From CALDTK01 sp965215215 (GTDB lineage: Bacteria; Bacteroidota; Bacteroidia; Chitinophagales; Saprospiraceae), in NCBI GenBank assembly GCA_965215215.1, contig OZ244043.1, forward strand, positions 558,001 through 622,000: 64,000 nt of DNA. Direction: 5' to 3'. The notes under the pieces are model-generated. The model was not told the origin of the DNA and searched no databases. It was given only the letters and a program-made list of their open reading frames with translations. Of this stretch, positions 11,901 through 19,051 are shown one piece after another. The position numbers and the translations under genes are program-made. Numbering within the stretch: the first letter of the stretch is position 1; the number at the start of each line of letters is the position of its first letter.

Positions 11901-12329
11901 ACGGGTACGTTCACTTTCGCGCCGCCCGCGGGAGCCCTAGGTCAAGTAGCAGATATCGCCGTCACGGCGACCGACTACAACCTCCTGACCACTTCGGCCA
12001 TCTTCTCGGTAAGCGTTGACGGAGGCCCTCGTCCGATTGGCATGCCTCCGACCCGCGGCGGCGTGGTCTTCGGCGACGCCGCGTCGGTGTCCGTGTTCCC
12101 GAATCCCGCTCCCGACCAGGTCACCCTGGATATCAGTAGCGAGCATGTGGGTCCTGTTGTCGTCCGGCTGATAGACGTCAACGGCCGCCGATTGAGCGAA
12201 ACCACCTTCAGGAAAGTAGGCACGGCGTTGCGCTCACAAATCGAAGTCGGGAACCTCGCCCCCGGGATCTACCGCCTGCAGGTGATAGAGGATCAGCGAG
12301 AAAGCATCCTTCCCTTTTACAAGGGCTAA
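5928..12329 (+). CDS. giant multidomain secreted protein with T9SS sorting domain
   Basis: Exported protein of 2133 residues. The GTG at 5928 gives a good signal peptide (VKISTRLTSTVLSLLLVSLYAQ); the frame extends upstream to 5805, but that extension looks non-coding. Domains in order, approximate residues: LamG-like region 30-320; choice-of-anchor D/ASPM-like 405-520; SbsA-type Ig-like 705-820; six-bladed propeller of the glucose/sorbosone dehydrogenase kind 840-1310 (SLVIGPDGKLYATTLGELIRR, IYASGVRNAYDLVF); malectin-like carbohydrate-binding 1415-1590 (RINFQDNSFTPPSGYTADVG); second anchor domain 1595-1720; cadherin/putative Ig 1930-2030; T9SS type A domain 2047-2133 (SVFPNPAPDQVTLDI...LAPGIYRLQVI). 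It is likely surface-anchored and glycan-binding; an oxidoreductase activity for the propeller is unproven. Confidence 0.9.
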   Translation: MKISTRLTSTVLSLLLVSLYAQIHGQVAPPQQQPCSPISALACGDIGVDLPFALTFDGTGAGIAGTGFTMVDAPFVNQFPGTPSEPDIPGLESDLLAVSGGRLVVTSTKGINYESATGSTGNNTQVNALGVGLAPTGSPFSVQVDLAQPDYANRSSGNSEQGGLWYGIDGDNFVKLVVIKSGPTTQAIQLLLEHTDPLNPTEVLIAKINARALPIDSELIRLRLAIDPIAGEVSGYYSIDGVAEVRLGSTDDDSIDLPVALLAGTDHDGQPGTEPLTFAGIFGSHRRAPAARSLDFAFDNFVVAADPTDLSLSFSREDVRLTAARQGLEISQEITLSASDGGSPNVTLSDDPAAASWLILPTDPQVGTISLGVRGGLAVGTYTTTVFALADGYATAQLSVTATVTEDGAVISLSPESFAIDGTVGVTGEPLPVRVSNSGSGSLVGFSADLSGPDADAFSVAALSADTLAVDGSESLRIRFTPTREGVHEALLTVRGDNLVPVTLTLRGLGKGAGVSSREPSLQYVFDTYGLGIDVGDEDPTTDRLDLAAGADYSDLLGDEIAAQSFRKASADEDVSLEVLAVYGPQANDPIVGFGWYPSGQPTALSELLTVSNAIAGNGQTLRPVTTGSLSFDPGNVAFGLYSRWPFFDGQEVFSEDALNTFSGAIPHHVRVYALAEEDNAYVVATEEYTCDFGYQDIVVIVRNVTPAQPETPEALFTDVNPGDGSVDVPVTGFQITAPVATPAGYELNKASLNGSVKLFEQTSEGFVEVDANANDTGGGDAVTLTPAGRLKALTTYRFRIEGAEANKIGEQTERIPFRTFTSQFTTVAEADTSALVDLKGVSFTQVRGSELGEGISDRFSSLVIGPDGKLYATTLGELIRRWTIRPDGTLADPEDLVVELTGARNPDSGQNNPDERLIIGLTFAPGSTAENLVAYITHSALTFSGGPTWDGKLTRVSGPTLGTVEDILVHLPRSAKDHLTNSVVVGPGGDLFLTQGSNSAGGAPDIVWNLRSERLLTAAALRVELDKLPATLPLSLYTTDDISVINAAPTTGLTMSDGTYNPYSEDSPVTIYASGVRNAYDLVFHSNGWTYVPANGTAGNRSTSPNSPASAEYVTRDSSGLGVRRPDGRFAVDPTVPGLAGGETQKDWLFKTKGGTYHGHPNPYRGEFILNHGGRAYSGLPGQERSNYRDVSKYPTDLGPDVNYREVAYDFGFNKSPNGVIEYASNAFGGRLKGMLLVTRFSGQDDVMLLQPGNNSGDIVQAFQDVPGLQGLDDPLDVIEDPRTGNLYVSEYDSNFPGSPQLVLMRADVQDGPPVDQRVLSFTRSAIVVSAQPGGVSTKQGSSLTANAEVEADAITLRASESWVVLPVRLALDQPLQFAADASGLPAGEYEAFISAAAYGFTSDTLTLRLTVREGLPNTVRINFQDNSFTPPSGYTADVGLAYGGRGNGLTFGWIDPQTGAPLANTIGARGADRGATNQSTDAEKLLRSLNHFDLGARDPLGPHSWELALENGTYRVEVGSGDPRAFDSQHSIRAEDTTLIDGFVGSSANYFATTSDTVRVRDGRLTLDGFGAPGTRNTKILYVNVALLALDESGAELRVENRTKVPGTERAFPADDYITFHRLGDPVNRRGLTLKTPNRNVVRLHNDGTGVLEIRSVTTSDTNVFRVITALDGLTIEPGDFVDATIEFVGPVNGRKGISTERLVFDTNTYDEGRAPVTLRGAYSVGPEGSLEINVQEVFRSFGFATELGRDAAGKLIVSPSSDYPTDEEVNSGQEGDMILSPFFVQADASEPLRMFQLSALHGPGGAPSELRLANGSVAGGVKYNHGGLYHQTLLPRLTDTSTEIAGDFVARLTDSFEIVIAGYRTSGGTAANTRKDELLGVRVYRAIDRDGNVIPNEYIVNQDYIANGCGRGSANCDWNDNTSYIINARPVGVPTASGLEDQVAVSGQRSRYTVADSFDLGYPGNRLLYSAELVDGGELPDWIELDAATGTFTFAPPAGALGQVADIAVTATDYNLLTTSAIFSVSVDGGPRPIGMPPTRGGVVFGDAASVSVFPNPAPDQVTLDISSEHVGPVVVRLIDVNGRRLSETTFRKVGTALRSQIEVGNLAPGIYRLQVIEDQRESILPFYKG

Positions 12330-12478
12330 GGTGCGTGAGTCGAGCTGAGTGAATGGCCCCGAGGGCGGTCACTCGGCCCGGTTTATACCTGTAGGGTGCT
12401 TTAGACGTAAACTGGGATTACGTCAGAACGCCCCGTGATTCGATAGAGGCGACCCGAGCCACGGGAGCCGGTAATCGT

Positions 12479-12517
12479 GGGCGCGCAGTCGGGAGAACCC
12501 TACTGCGCGCCCTTTTT
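12479..12517 (+). terminator. Rho-independent terminator
   Basis: Perfect 11-bp stem GGGCGCGCAGT / ACTGCGCGCCC (12479-12489 and 12502-12512) with a 12-nt loop and a following TTTTT run. It lies 150 bp after the stop of the giant T9SS gene and is a clear factor-independent terminator for it. Confidence 0.85.
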
Positions 12518-12548
12518 GCGTTCGTACGGTGTAGTGGCCGTACTGGGC

Positions 12549-12563
12549 GGCTTTCGCCAAAAC
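12549..12563 (+). repeat. dispersed motif A copy (intergenic)
   Basis: Exact GGCTTTCGCCAAAAC, followed by TCGTTA as in the copy at 24861. It lies between the terminator and the IS3 remnant. Confidence 0.7.
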
Positions 12564-12609
12564 TCGTTATGCTACTAGGACAGCGCCCAGAGCGATTGTA
12601 GCCTTAAGT

Positions 12610-13252
12610 TTATTCAGGCAGCCCTAAAGCGTAATCGATAACCTGTTCTCCTGCCCCGCCCGTACGAGCCGGGGGTTGCTCCCCTAACGCCTTATGCGGG
12701 TGGGACGTATTGTAGCTCTTCCGCCAAGCGGCTAAACGGACGTCTAGGTTCCCGAAGCTCGCAAACCGCCAGAAATCCAGTACGTCCTCCCGTACCGTCC
12801 GCTTGCAGCGCTCGATCCGGCCGGTCTCTATCGGGCGACCGGGGTGATGCGGACGTGCTACACTCCGGTGGTCGCGCACCACCCCGCCAGCGCTTCGGCG
12901 GCGAACTCCGGACCGTTATCCGTGCGTCATATCCGCGGGTAGGCGCCCTACTCCTCGGCGACGCGACCGAAGATCCGACACACCCGCGCGCTCGGGTACG
13001 AGATCGACGCTTCGAGGGCTAACGGCTCACGCGAGTACTCGTCGATGACCCCGAGCACGTGCACCTGGCGGCCGTCGGCGGGGGCTTGCGCTTCGTGCGC
13101 ACGCGGTGCTTGAGGCCCGTCGCCCGGTAGACCCGCAGCACGCGGCTACGCGCCTGCGTCGAGCCGCGAGCCCGCCGACGCGCGCTCCAGCTCGCGGTCA
13201 TCGAGGCGTGGGGTATACTACCAGCTCGATCGCGCGGGCCCCGCCGCCACAC
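12610..13252 (-). pseudogene. IS3-family transposase OrfB remnant
   Basis: Decayed integrase-core transposase on the minus strand. Reading down: a piece resembling the IS3 OrfB N-terminal region (SRVLRVYRATGLKHRVRTKRK), then in another frame VHVLGVIDEYSREPLALEA, then RTDNGPEFAAEALAGWC (second catalytic Asp), GRPIETGRIERCKRTVRED (catalytic Glu) and WRKSYNTSHPHKALGEQPPA, the usual C-terminal block. In-frame stops occur at 12948-12950, 12927-12929 and 12858-12860, and at least one frameshift separates the N-terminal part. It therefore cannot make an active transposase. Convincing terminal inverted repeats or a target duplication were not found. Confidence 0.85.
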
Positions 13253-13274
13253 GCCACCGTGCGCGCGAGCCTAT

Positions 13275-13536
13275 CACTATTTCGACAACACGTCCTTGAG
13301 CATCCGATCGCCGAGGGCCGCCTCGGCGTACATCGCCTTAAGCTTCGCGTTTTCGGCCTCGGGCTCTTCGAGGCGCTTGACCACGGAGGCCTCCATCCTA
13401 GCGTACTCCTTGCGCCACCCATAAAAGGTCGCCACCGATACGTCCGACTCCCGCGCGATCTCGGCGGCCCTTCGCTCGCCCTCGTTCGCCTCGAGCGCCG
13501 CGGCGATCTGAGTTCGCTGAAGCTACTCCCCCTCAT
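13275..13536 (-). pseudogene. IS3-family OrfA (HTH) remnant
   Basis: Minus-strand partner of the OrfB remnant. An ATG at 13536 starts MRGSSFSE, and after a one-base frameshift near 13505 the frame continues QIAAALEANEGERRAAEIAR, ESDVSVATFYGWRKEYARME and NAKLKAMYAEAALGDRMLKD VLSK before a TAG at 13275. This is the helix-turn-helix plus leucine-zipper layout of IS3-type OrfA. The frameshift and the state of OrfB show that the element is dead. Confidence 0.82.
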
Positions 13537-13666
13537 CTGTTCGAAGTTTGATTAAGTTTCGAACTGTCAGAAAATTACGTAAGGCTATAATATTCCCATT
13601 CTTTTTACCTACGTTGCGTACGCGCTATCAGTTGGTAGCTACTCAGATCCACTAACCAATACAGAC

Positions 13667-16153
13667 ATGACAAATTTATTACTCAGAAGAGAGGCTTTCG
13701 CACGTGCCGGCACGATTAACGTACTGGTCATTTTTCTGATCGCGTTGGGATTAAGTGCTTCGCCTTGCTTGGCGGCGGATGATGCTATCTCAGTTTCCGG
13801 CTCCTCTAGTGTTTATAAGGGGCAGACCTACCCTGTCACAGTAGCGTATGCAGCGGATGCCTCGCGAAACGTATCGGTTTACTTGTTCAATACCAGTACG
13901 TGGCAGATCTACGGCAGTGCTACTACGGTGGTTGGTGCCGGTTCCGGTAGTGTTACTTTGGACGTGACCGTGGGAGCGCCGCCCGCGGGCACTAGCTATC
14001 AATGGACCGGCAAGGTTGAGACAACGGCTCGCGAGCAACTGGACCAGACGTCTACTTGGTGCCAGGTGATTTTTACTCCCGTTTCCGATAACGTAACCGT
14101 TTCAGCTGATTTTGGTGCGAAAACCGGCAAGAAGGTAAACCGGCGGGTGTTCGGATTAAATGCGTTTAAGGGATTTGACCCGGCGATCACAGGAAACGCA
14201 CAGTACCGCGCGAATATGGCGGCGATGAATCCCGGTCATATTCGCTATCACAGTTGGGAGATGGTCGCCCCCGATCATCCGAACGGATGGGTAGACGGCG
14301 ATGGCAATTGGAAGCCTTCGAAAATTGCGGATGCGATGGACGGAGCCTTTCCGGCGAGCGCTGAGTTGTTGATTAACATTCCGTGGCCCCCCTCAGTGAA
14401 GGGCTGGTTAAATGCCGACGGTAAACTAAAAACCGAGAACTATCAGGATTTTGCGAATTGGTGCGCCCAACTCGTGAGGATAGTAAACATTGATCAAGGA
14501 CGGAAGGTGAAGCTCTGGGAGCTCACCAACGAGCGCGACGAACTTTACGATGAGAACAACGCGGAGTTGGGCAAAATATGGAATCTATGCGCCCAAGCCT
14601 GTTTAGCAGCTGATCCGTCCATTAAGGTAGGAGGACCAGCGTTTGCCCGCCCGGATCATCTTTATAACGTCATTGATTTCCTTGAGGTTACAAAGGATAA
14701 CATAGATTTCATTTCTTACCACTCGTATCCCTTCGGAAACTTGCCTTCCAACCAGGAGATATTTGATAGGACCCGTACCTTAGGAGAGCACACCGAACAA
14801 GTTAGGGCCGAGTGGCAAAAGATATCTTCTCGTCCGGTAGAGTTCCATCATAACGAGTACAGCATGAGCTGGAACCCTCCCCAGGCCAAAATGGACAATG
14901 AAGTAATGATGGTTTTTGACGCACTTACCATGATTAGCTTCCTGAACGCCGGAACTGACGTGGGAGCTGCCTGGAACGAATGCGATGGTTGGTTTGGCAA
15001 AACCGATGGTTCTTACAACCGTGAACCTTCATCGTGGGGCTACGAGAACTTTAACAACTACTTGGTAGACGGAGACATTTGTACGTCCTCGGTAGACGAT
15101 GACACTAAGATAGTCTCACTGGCCTCCTCATCTAGTACGGTTGCCCAACTAGTCCTCGTGAACCGTTCGGAGGCTACCCAAACGGTTCGTTTCAATTTGA
15201 GCGGCCTTCCGCCGGTAGCTCCTTCAACAACCGTAACTATCACCGAAGCAGTACAGTCAGGAGGACTAGTCGAGAAGAATAGCACCTTGGGCTCCCTTAC
15301 CGGCGACAATGGGTACGTGGTCAACCCTTTTGCGGTAACCGTAGTGAGCTTCCCCATTGATGGTACGACTCCTAAACCACCGGTGCCTCCTTCGAATAGT
15401 GTGTATTATATCTATTCCGAATTGGGTAACGATTTTGCCGAAGAGGGCGGAAAGATCAACAGCTACGCGATGAATGTCACCGATCTTGCTGCAGGGGCCC
15501 CTGAAGGTAGCCAGCATCGCCGGATCGAACCGACCAATCACTACGCCTCCTACCGATTTGAGTACGGCAGAGGAGGGACCGACAAGGCTTCCTGGGCATC
15601 GGGCTTCCTAGAGATGCAGGTAAGAACTACCGATGACCTCGATCTCTACTTGGATGATGCCGTTGGTAATCGGAAAAGCGTGGCGCTAAGCAACTACATT
15701 ACGAAGAGCGGCACGTGGGAATCCGTGAAGATTGCTTTCAGTGACTTTACGGGAGTAGATTTTAGCCAACTAAAGACGATCGCGTTTTACCGTACGTGGG
15801 ACGCCCCAATTGCCTTAGACTTCGATCATTTGAGAGTCACCGATGGTCCTTCTGCCCGCACGGAGGATATTCCTTCGAACCATAAGTTATTAGCGGATGA
15901 CGAAGCAGCGAGCACGGGCTTTCGTTTGTACCCGAATCCCATCCGCTCTGGTTTCACGATAGAAGTAGCAAAAGATACCGCTCCTGCCAAGGTTCAAGTT
16001 TTCAATACCGCTGGTCAGTTGGTTTACGAGCGATCTTTTGCCGAGGAAAAAATCTACTTGTCGAGAGAAGAACTTTCAACGGCGACCGGAATTCACCTTG
16101 TTAGGGTATACACTTCCTCCCAATATTTTCAGAAGAAGATTATAATACAGTGA
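13667..16153 (+). CDS. secreted clan GH-A-like glycoside hydrolase with T9SS domain
   Basis: Exported protein of 828 residues. The N-terminus has a signal peptide (VLVIFLIALGLSASPCLA), then a small beta-sandwich (about 40-145) and a TIM-barrel-like region (about 150-500) recalling GH39/clan A hydrolases. KLWELTNERDELY at about residue 285 contains an NE pair in the position of the acid/base Glu (NER rather than NEP), and VEFHHNEYSMSW near residue 400 may hold the nucleophile. A second beta-sandwich follows at 575-725 (carbohydrate-binding-like), then a T9SS type A domain (FRLYPNPIRSGFTIEV to the C-terminus). It probably attacks a polysaccharide at the cell surface; family and substrate are uncertain. 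Base composition is AT-richer than the neighbours, suggesting later acquisition. Confidence 0.8.
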   Translation: MTNLLLRREAFARAGTINVLVIFLIALGLSASPCLAADDAISVSGSSSVYKGQTYPVTVAYAADASRNVSVYLFNTSTWQIYGSATTVVGAGSGSVTLDVTVGAPPAGTSYQWTGKVETTAREQLDQTSTWCQVIFTPVSDNVTVSADFGAKTGKKVNRRVFGLNAFKGFDPAITGNAQYRANMAAMNPGHIRYHSWEMVAPDHPNGWVDGDGNWKPSKIADAMDGAFPASAELLINIPWPPSVKGWLNADGKLKTENYQDFANWCAQLVRIVNIDQGRKVKLWELTNERDELYDENNAELGKIWNLCAQACLAADPSIKVGGPAFARPDHLYNVIDFLEVTKDNIDFISYHSYPFGNLPSNQEIFDRTRTLGEHTEQVRAEWQKISSRPVEFHHNEYSMSWNPPQAKMDNEVMMVFDALTMISFLNAGTDVGAAWNECDGWFGKTDGSYNREPSSWGYENFNNYLVDGDICTSSVDDDTKIVSLASSSSTVAQLVLVNRSEATQTVRFNLSGLPPVAPSTTVTITEAVQSGGLVEKNSTLGSLTGDNGYVVNPFAVTVVSFPIDGTTPKPPVPPSNSVYYIYSELGNDFAEEGGKINSYAMNVTDLAAGAPEGSQHRRIEPTNHYASYRFEYGRGGTDKASWASGFLEMQVRTTDDLDLYLDDAVGNRKSVALSNYITKSGTWESVKIAFSDFTGVDFSQLKTIAFYRTWDAPIALDFDHLRVTDGPSARTEDIPSNHKLLADDEAASTGFRLYPNPIRSGFTIEVAKDTAPAKVQVFNTAGQLVYERSFAEEKIYLSREELSTATGIHLVRVYTSSQYFQKKIIIQ

Positions 16154-16203
16154 ATTTGTCTCTCAATGGGTTGCCTGTGCTGGCAACCCATTGGGAGACA
16201 AAT
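16154..16203. terminator. long perfect-type hairpin directly after the stop codon
   Basis: Two 22-nt arms (16154-16175 and 16182-16203) pair with a single mismatch around a 6-nt loop TGTGCT; the core is CAATGGGTTGCC / GGCAACCCATTG. It begins at the base after the TGA of the glycoside hydrolase. No pure T-run follows on the plus strand, so it may work as a terminator or 3'-end stabiliser, or be the relic of a small insertion. Confidence 0.6.
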
Positions 16204-16511
16204 AACACCGACTTGGCAGCCTCGCCAACCCCTGACCGTAATTTGGCTTTGTAATCGACATCGGCTAGTTTCGTGGCTTCCGCTTCAAAGGCGACGCCAT
16301 TGCCCGGGCGATCATTCGTTATATGGGAGAGTCGACGGAAATCATGACTCGTCACGGGGCAAAGCCATGGTATCACTTTGATAGTTGTCGAAGTGTTATG
16401 GACTCTCGCGGGTGTTAGCCAATTCGTCGCCCCTAGATCCATATTCCTTGAGGAGGGCGTAGGTGCAGGGTTGTCGGACCCTTCATTTGGGGGGGGGGCG
16501 AGTAGCAGTTC
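16204..16511. other. gene-free stretch, probable decayed DNA
   Basis: About 300 bp between the hairpin and a kinase fragment. A minus-strand frame (16140-16643) spans it, but it runs through the hairpin and has no recognisable domain or start signal. A run of nine G residues at 16491-16499 is present. No supported gene. Confidence 0.4.
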
Positions 16512-16898
16512 ATGGTTACCAACGCTAAGGTCGGACAACAGACCCATGCATTCGATGCGCAATCCGTCGAGGCGCAGGCCAGCGCTGCGGAACTGTGTAA
16601 AACGCGCGGTCACGAACAGAACCTCGTTACGACCGTCCATCACGATTTAAGCGAGCCTCTGCGCAGCATCGTAAGTTTTACCCAATTAATCCGCCGGGGT
16701 TTATCCAAACAAAGCAGTGCCCCGGACGTCGACAAGTACCTGGCTTTCGCCAGGGACGGCGGGTAGCAACTCTCGCGAATGCTTACGGAGCTGGTAGGAT
16801 ATGCTTACGCGGATGGCAAAGAGGAGTGTTTAGAGCTCGTCGACCTTGCTGCCGTACTGCTGGACGTCCATCGGCGGCTGACTGGACTTCGACACGAG
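16512..16898 (+). pseudogene. histidine kinase dimerisation-domain fragment
   Basis: The phosphoacceptor (HisKA) region of a sensor histidine kinase: HHDLSEPLRSIVSFTQLIRR carries the H-box histidine, and after an in-frame TAG at 16764-16766 the same frame continues QLSRMLTELVGYAYA and LELVDLAAVLLDVHRRLTGL, as in the second helix of such kinases. No sensor domain precedes it and no ATPase (HATPase_c) domain follows; the frame runs into the convergent DUF5694 gene. It is a truncated, inactive remnant. A matching response regulator is not in the window. Confidence 0.72.
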
Positions 16899-16928
16899 CG
16901 AAGTTGTCGGTTTGGATCATGGGGTAGA

Positions 16929-17996
16929 TTACCTCAACACCGTCCCCGCGTCCACCAGTCGAACATCGTGCATCCGATCGAGGTAATCGTCGAAGTAGGG
17001 CTTGTGCGAGGACCCCACGACGGAGAGTACGCGTCCGCCCGGCGCATCCGCGGCCGCCGCAACGATCGAGGCCACCATGCGCAGGTTTCGCGTTTGCCAC
17101 CAAGCCAGGTAGCGCCGCCCGATGCCGGAGCTATCCGTATCGTTCATCGCGACCCGGAGGTCGCTGTCGGTGCTCATCCGCTGAAGTCGGGGCGAGTTGA
17201 GGGCACGGTAGAAGTCGAGGATCCCGTCCGGACCCGCCATCATAACCGAATCGAGGCGCTCGTACTCGGCATGCGCCCCGACGGGGTCCGTAGCCCAGAG
17301 CTCCTGCATGTGCGACCAAACGCTGTCGGAGGTCGATACAAACACCATGTCCGCGCTGTGGTCATCCACGGGGTACACGCGCTCGAGCCCGAGGCACGCG
17401 GCGAGCATCGCTCCGAGCTGCACGTTCTCGTTCATCGACGTAGCGAGTTTGGTTAAGTAGACCACCGACGAATCGCCCAGCGCATCCCCCGCTACCCGAT
17501 CGTTTTGCGGTAAGCGAAACCACTGCACCAGGGCCGAGTAGGGATCGTTGGCCGCGAGGAAAGCGGCGGCCAGCCGTCGGCGCCGGGCGGGCTCCGGCGA
17601 GTCGGGCCAGGCCTGCAGACTACCGCGAACCTCGGCGAGGGCTTCGGCCATCGTCAGGCCCGACTCCGCGCGAAACTTACTTACGTCGTAGCAGTACTGG
17701 TCGCCGACCTCCGGGTACTCGCTCGGGTACGCGGCGAGCGTTTCGCACACTTCCCCGGGTACGCTTTCGATGGTGATAACGTCCGGGCGGAAGGCGGCGA
17801 GCTTATCGCGGAGCGGATCGAGCTCCGGCGGCTGTACGGAATCCTCATACCCGCCGAGGTGCGCGGTGCCGAGTACGAGTATTTCGGTCGGCTCCGCGGT
17901 GAGGCCGGAATCGACTCCGCCGAAGTCGATCGCCGGAAGTTGGGCGCTTGCGCTAAAACTCAAAATGACGAAAAGGCAGGTGTAGGGGAATCTCAT
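16929..17996 (-). CDS. exported DUF5694-type (TraB/EreA-like) protein
   Basis: Protein of 355 residues with a signal peptide (MRFPYTCLFVILSFSASAQLP). The mature start shows EILVLGTAHLGGYEDSVQPP and further on VITIESVPGE, SVVGSSHKPYFDDYL; the 'GT.H' plus 'E' and late 'G.SH' pattern is that of the TraB/erythromycin-esterase-like fold, and the overall length fits DUF5694 proteins, whose activity is unknown. The ATG at 17996 is chosen because the longer frame to 18065 only adds a translated tandem repeat. The cleavage region of the signal peptide is encoded by a copy of dispersed motif A. It is transcribed convergently with the kinase remnant. Confidence 0.75.
   Translation of the reverse strand: MRFPYTCLFVILSFSASAQLPAIDFGGVDSGLTAEPTEILVLGTAHLGGYEDSVQPPELDPLRDKLAAFRPDVITIESVPGEVCETLAAYPSEYPEVGDQYCYDVSKFRAESGLTMAEALAEVRGSLQAWPDSPEPARRRRLAAAFLAANDPYSALVQWFRLPQNDRVAGDALGDSSVVYLTKLATSMNENVQLGAMLAACLGLERVYPVDDHSADMVFVSTSDSVWSHMQELWATDPVGAHAEYERLDSVMMAGPDGILDFYRALNSPRLQRMSTDSDLRVAMNDTDSSGIGRRYLAWWQTRNLRMVASIVAAAADAPGGRVLSVVGSSHKPYFDDYLDRMHDVRLVDAGTVLR
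17946..17959 (+). repeat. dispersed motif A copy (in signal-peptide codons)
   Basis: GCTTGCGCTAAAAC; on the coding (minus) strand it encodes FSAS of the DUF5694 signal peptide. Confidence 0.65.
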
Positions 17997-18026
17997 GGGA
18001 CAATCGTGCGTGGTACAAAGGGGTGA

Positions 18027-18055
18027 GGGGGTTCTTGTGGGGGTTCTTGTGGGGG
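18027..18055. repeat. short tandem repeat, 12-bp unit
   Basis: Two copies of GGGGGTTCTTGT followed by GGGGG, just upstream of the DUF5694 start on its strand. Likely slippage-prone; it could vary the 5' leader length. Confidence 0.8.
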
Positions 18056-18065
18056 TAAGGGACAT

Positions 18066-18328
18066 CGGCTTCGTCCATCCGTTGCAGGGGCCGTGATTGG
18101 GTGAGAGAACGATCAGTCGAGTTCAGCTCAGACGCCACTGGAGGACGTAAGGCGCCTTCTTAGCATCCTCTCCTACTTCGTGCTGTTGTCCCCGCGCACG
18201 ATCTCAATAGTTGGATGCACGTGACTAACAACCTGCTGCGCATCCGTTCGGAAGACGTAACATCCCGCGGTTGGTCATACCGGGTACACGCTGTCGAAGT
18301 CAGTTGGGAAGACAACTACGCGGCGCCA
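18066..18328. other. intergenic region left of the IS66 element
   Basis: About 260 bp with no protein-like frame, repeat or clear promoter recognised. Confidence 0.4.
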
Positions 18329-18396
18329 AAATGGACGTAAGCACTTAGCCAAGCCCGTATTGTCGATTCGTCCCATCGGCCCGGAGGTTTGCGGGC

Positions 18397-18678
18397 ATGG
18401 CAAACCTATCCCACCTCCCCGATGCCTGGCGTCAATCTGGGCTCTCCCAACGTGCTTTTTGCGAGCGCGAGGACATCAGTCTGGCGACCTTCAGCTACTG
18501 GCGCGGCAAAGAACTACGCGGCGAACAGCAGGCCGCCAGCGCGCCGGCCTTTACCGAAGTTATCGTTCAGCCTCAATGCCGCGCTCCCGGCGAGGCGCCC
18601 GCCATCGAGATTACCTACCCCGATGGTACTCGCGTGCGCATCCCCACGCCGACGCTGTCATCCCCCGTGCGGTGCTAG
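18397..18678 (+). CDS. tnpA: IS66 accessory protein TnpA (HTH)
   Basis: Small protein of 93 residues with the IS66 OrfA pattern: W-x-x-SGLSQRAFCEREDISLATFSYW in the N-terminal half, a probable DNA-binding helix-turn-helix, and a C-terminal IEITYPDGTRVRIP block. It is needed with TnpB for full IS66 transposition. Its TAG stop (18676-18678) overlaps the GTG start of tnpB in a GTGCTAG arrangement, implying translational coupling. Confidence 0.9.
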   Translation: MANLSHLPDAWRQSGLSQRAFCEREDISLATFSYWRGKELRGEQQAASAPAFTEVIVQPQCRAPGEAPAIEITYPDGTRVRIPTPTLSSPVRC

Positions 18679-19025
18679 CCCTCGCCCCCGGGGTGCGGCT
18701 CTACTTCTACACCGGGGTATGCGACATGCGCAAGGGCTACGCCGGGCTGAGTGGCGTGGTTCGCTCGGCCTTCGGTCGTGATCCGGCCGATGGGGCGATC
18801 TACTGCTTTTGCAACCGCCGCCGCGACCGCATCAAACTCCTCTGTTTCGAGGGCGACGGGTTCGCCGTCTACTACAAAGTCCTCGCTGAGGGCACCCTCG
18901 AAGTACCGCAGCCGTCGTCAAAGGCTCCGTACGCCGCGGTGTCGCCCGAGACACTGCGCCTGATCCTCGGGGGCGTCAAGCTAGCCTCCATCGAGCGGAG
19001 AAAGCGCTACCGAAAAGCGGCCTAA
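18672..19025 (+). CDS. tnpB: IS66 accessory protein TnpB
   Basis: IS66 Orf2-family protein of 117 residues starting with GTG inside the end of tnpA. Family blocks are VRLYFYTGVCDMRKGYAGLS near the start, YCFCNRRRDRIKLLCFEGDG in the middle and FAVYYKVLAEGTLEVP after it, and the protein ends in a basic RRKRYRKAA tail. Length is normal for the family. A longer upstream frame from 18360 overlaps tnpA out of frame and is not used. Confidence 0.92.
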   Translation: MLALAPGVRLYFYTGVCDMRKGYAGLSGVVRSAFGRDPADGAIYCFCNRRRDRIKLLCFEGDGFAVYYKVLAEGTLEVPQPSSKAPYAAVSPETLRLILGGVKLASIERRKRYRKAA

Positions 19026-19051
19026 GCACCAGTAATTGCTAGCGTTTCAGC

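Noticed and set aside
12541..13575. Terminal inverted repeats and target duplication of the IS3 remnant
   Set aside because: GGACAG on the left and CTGTCA on the right are only weakly related and flanks do not match, so borders are not claimed.
16140..16643. 167-codon minus-strand frame over the hairpin and kinase fragment
   Set aside because: It reads through a long perfect hairpin, opposes a recognisable kinase fragment and has no identifiable domain.
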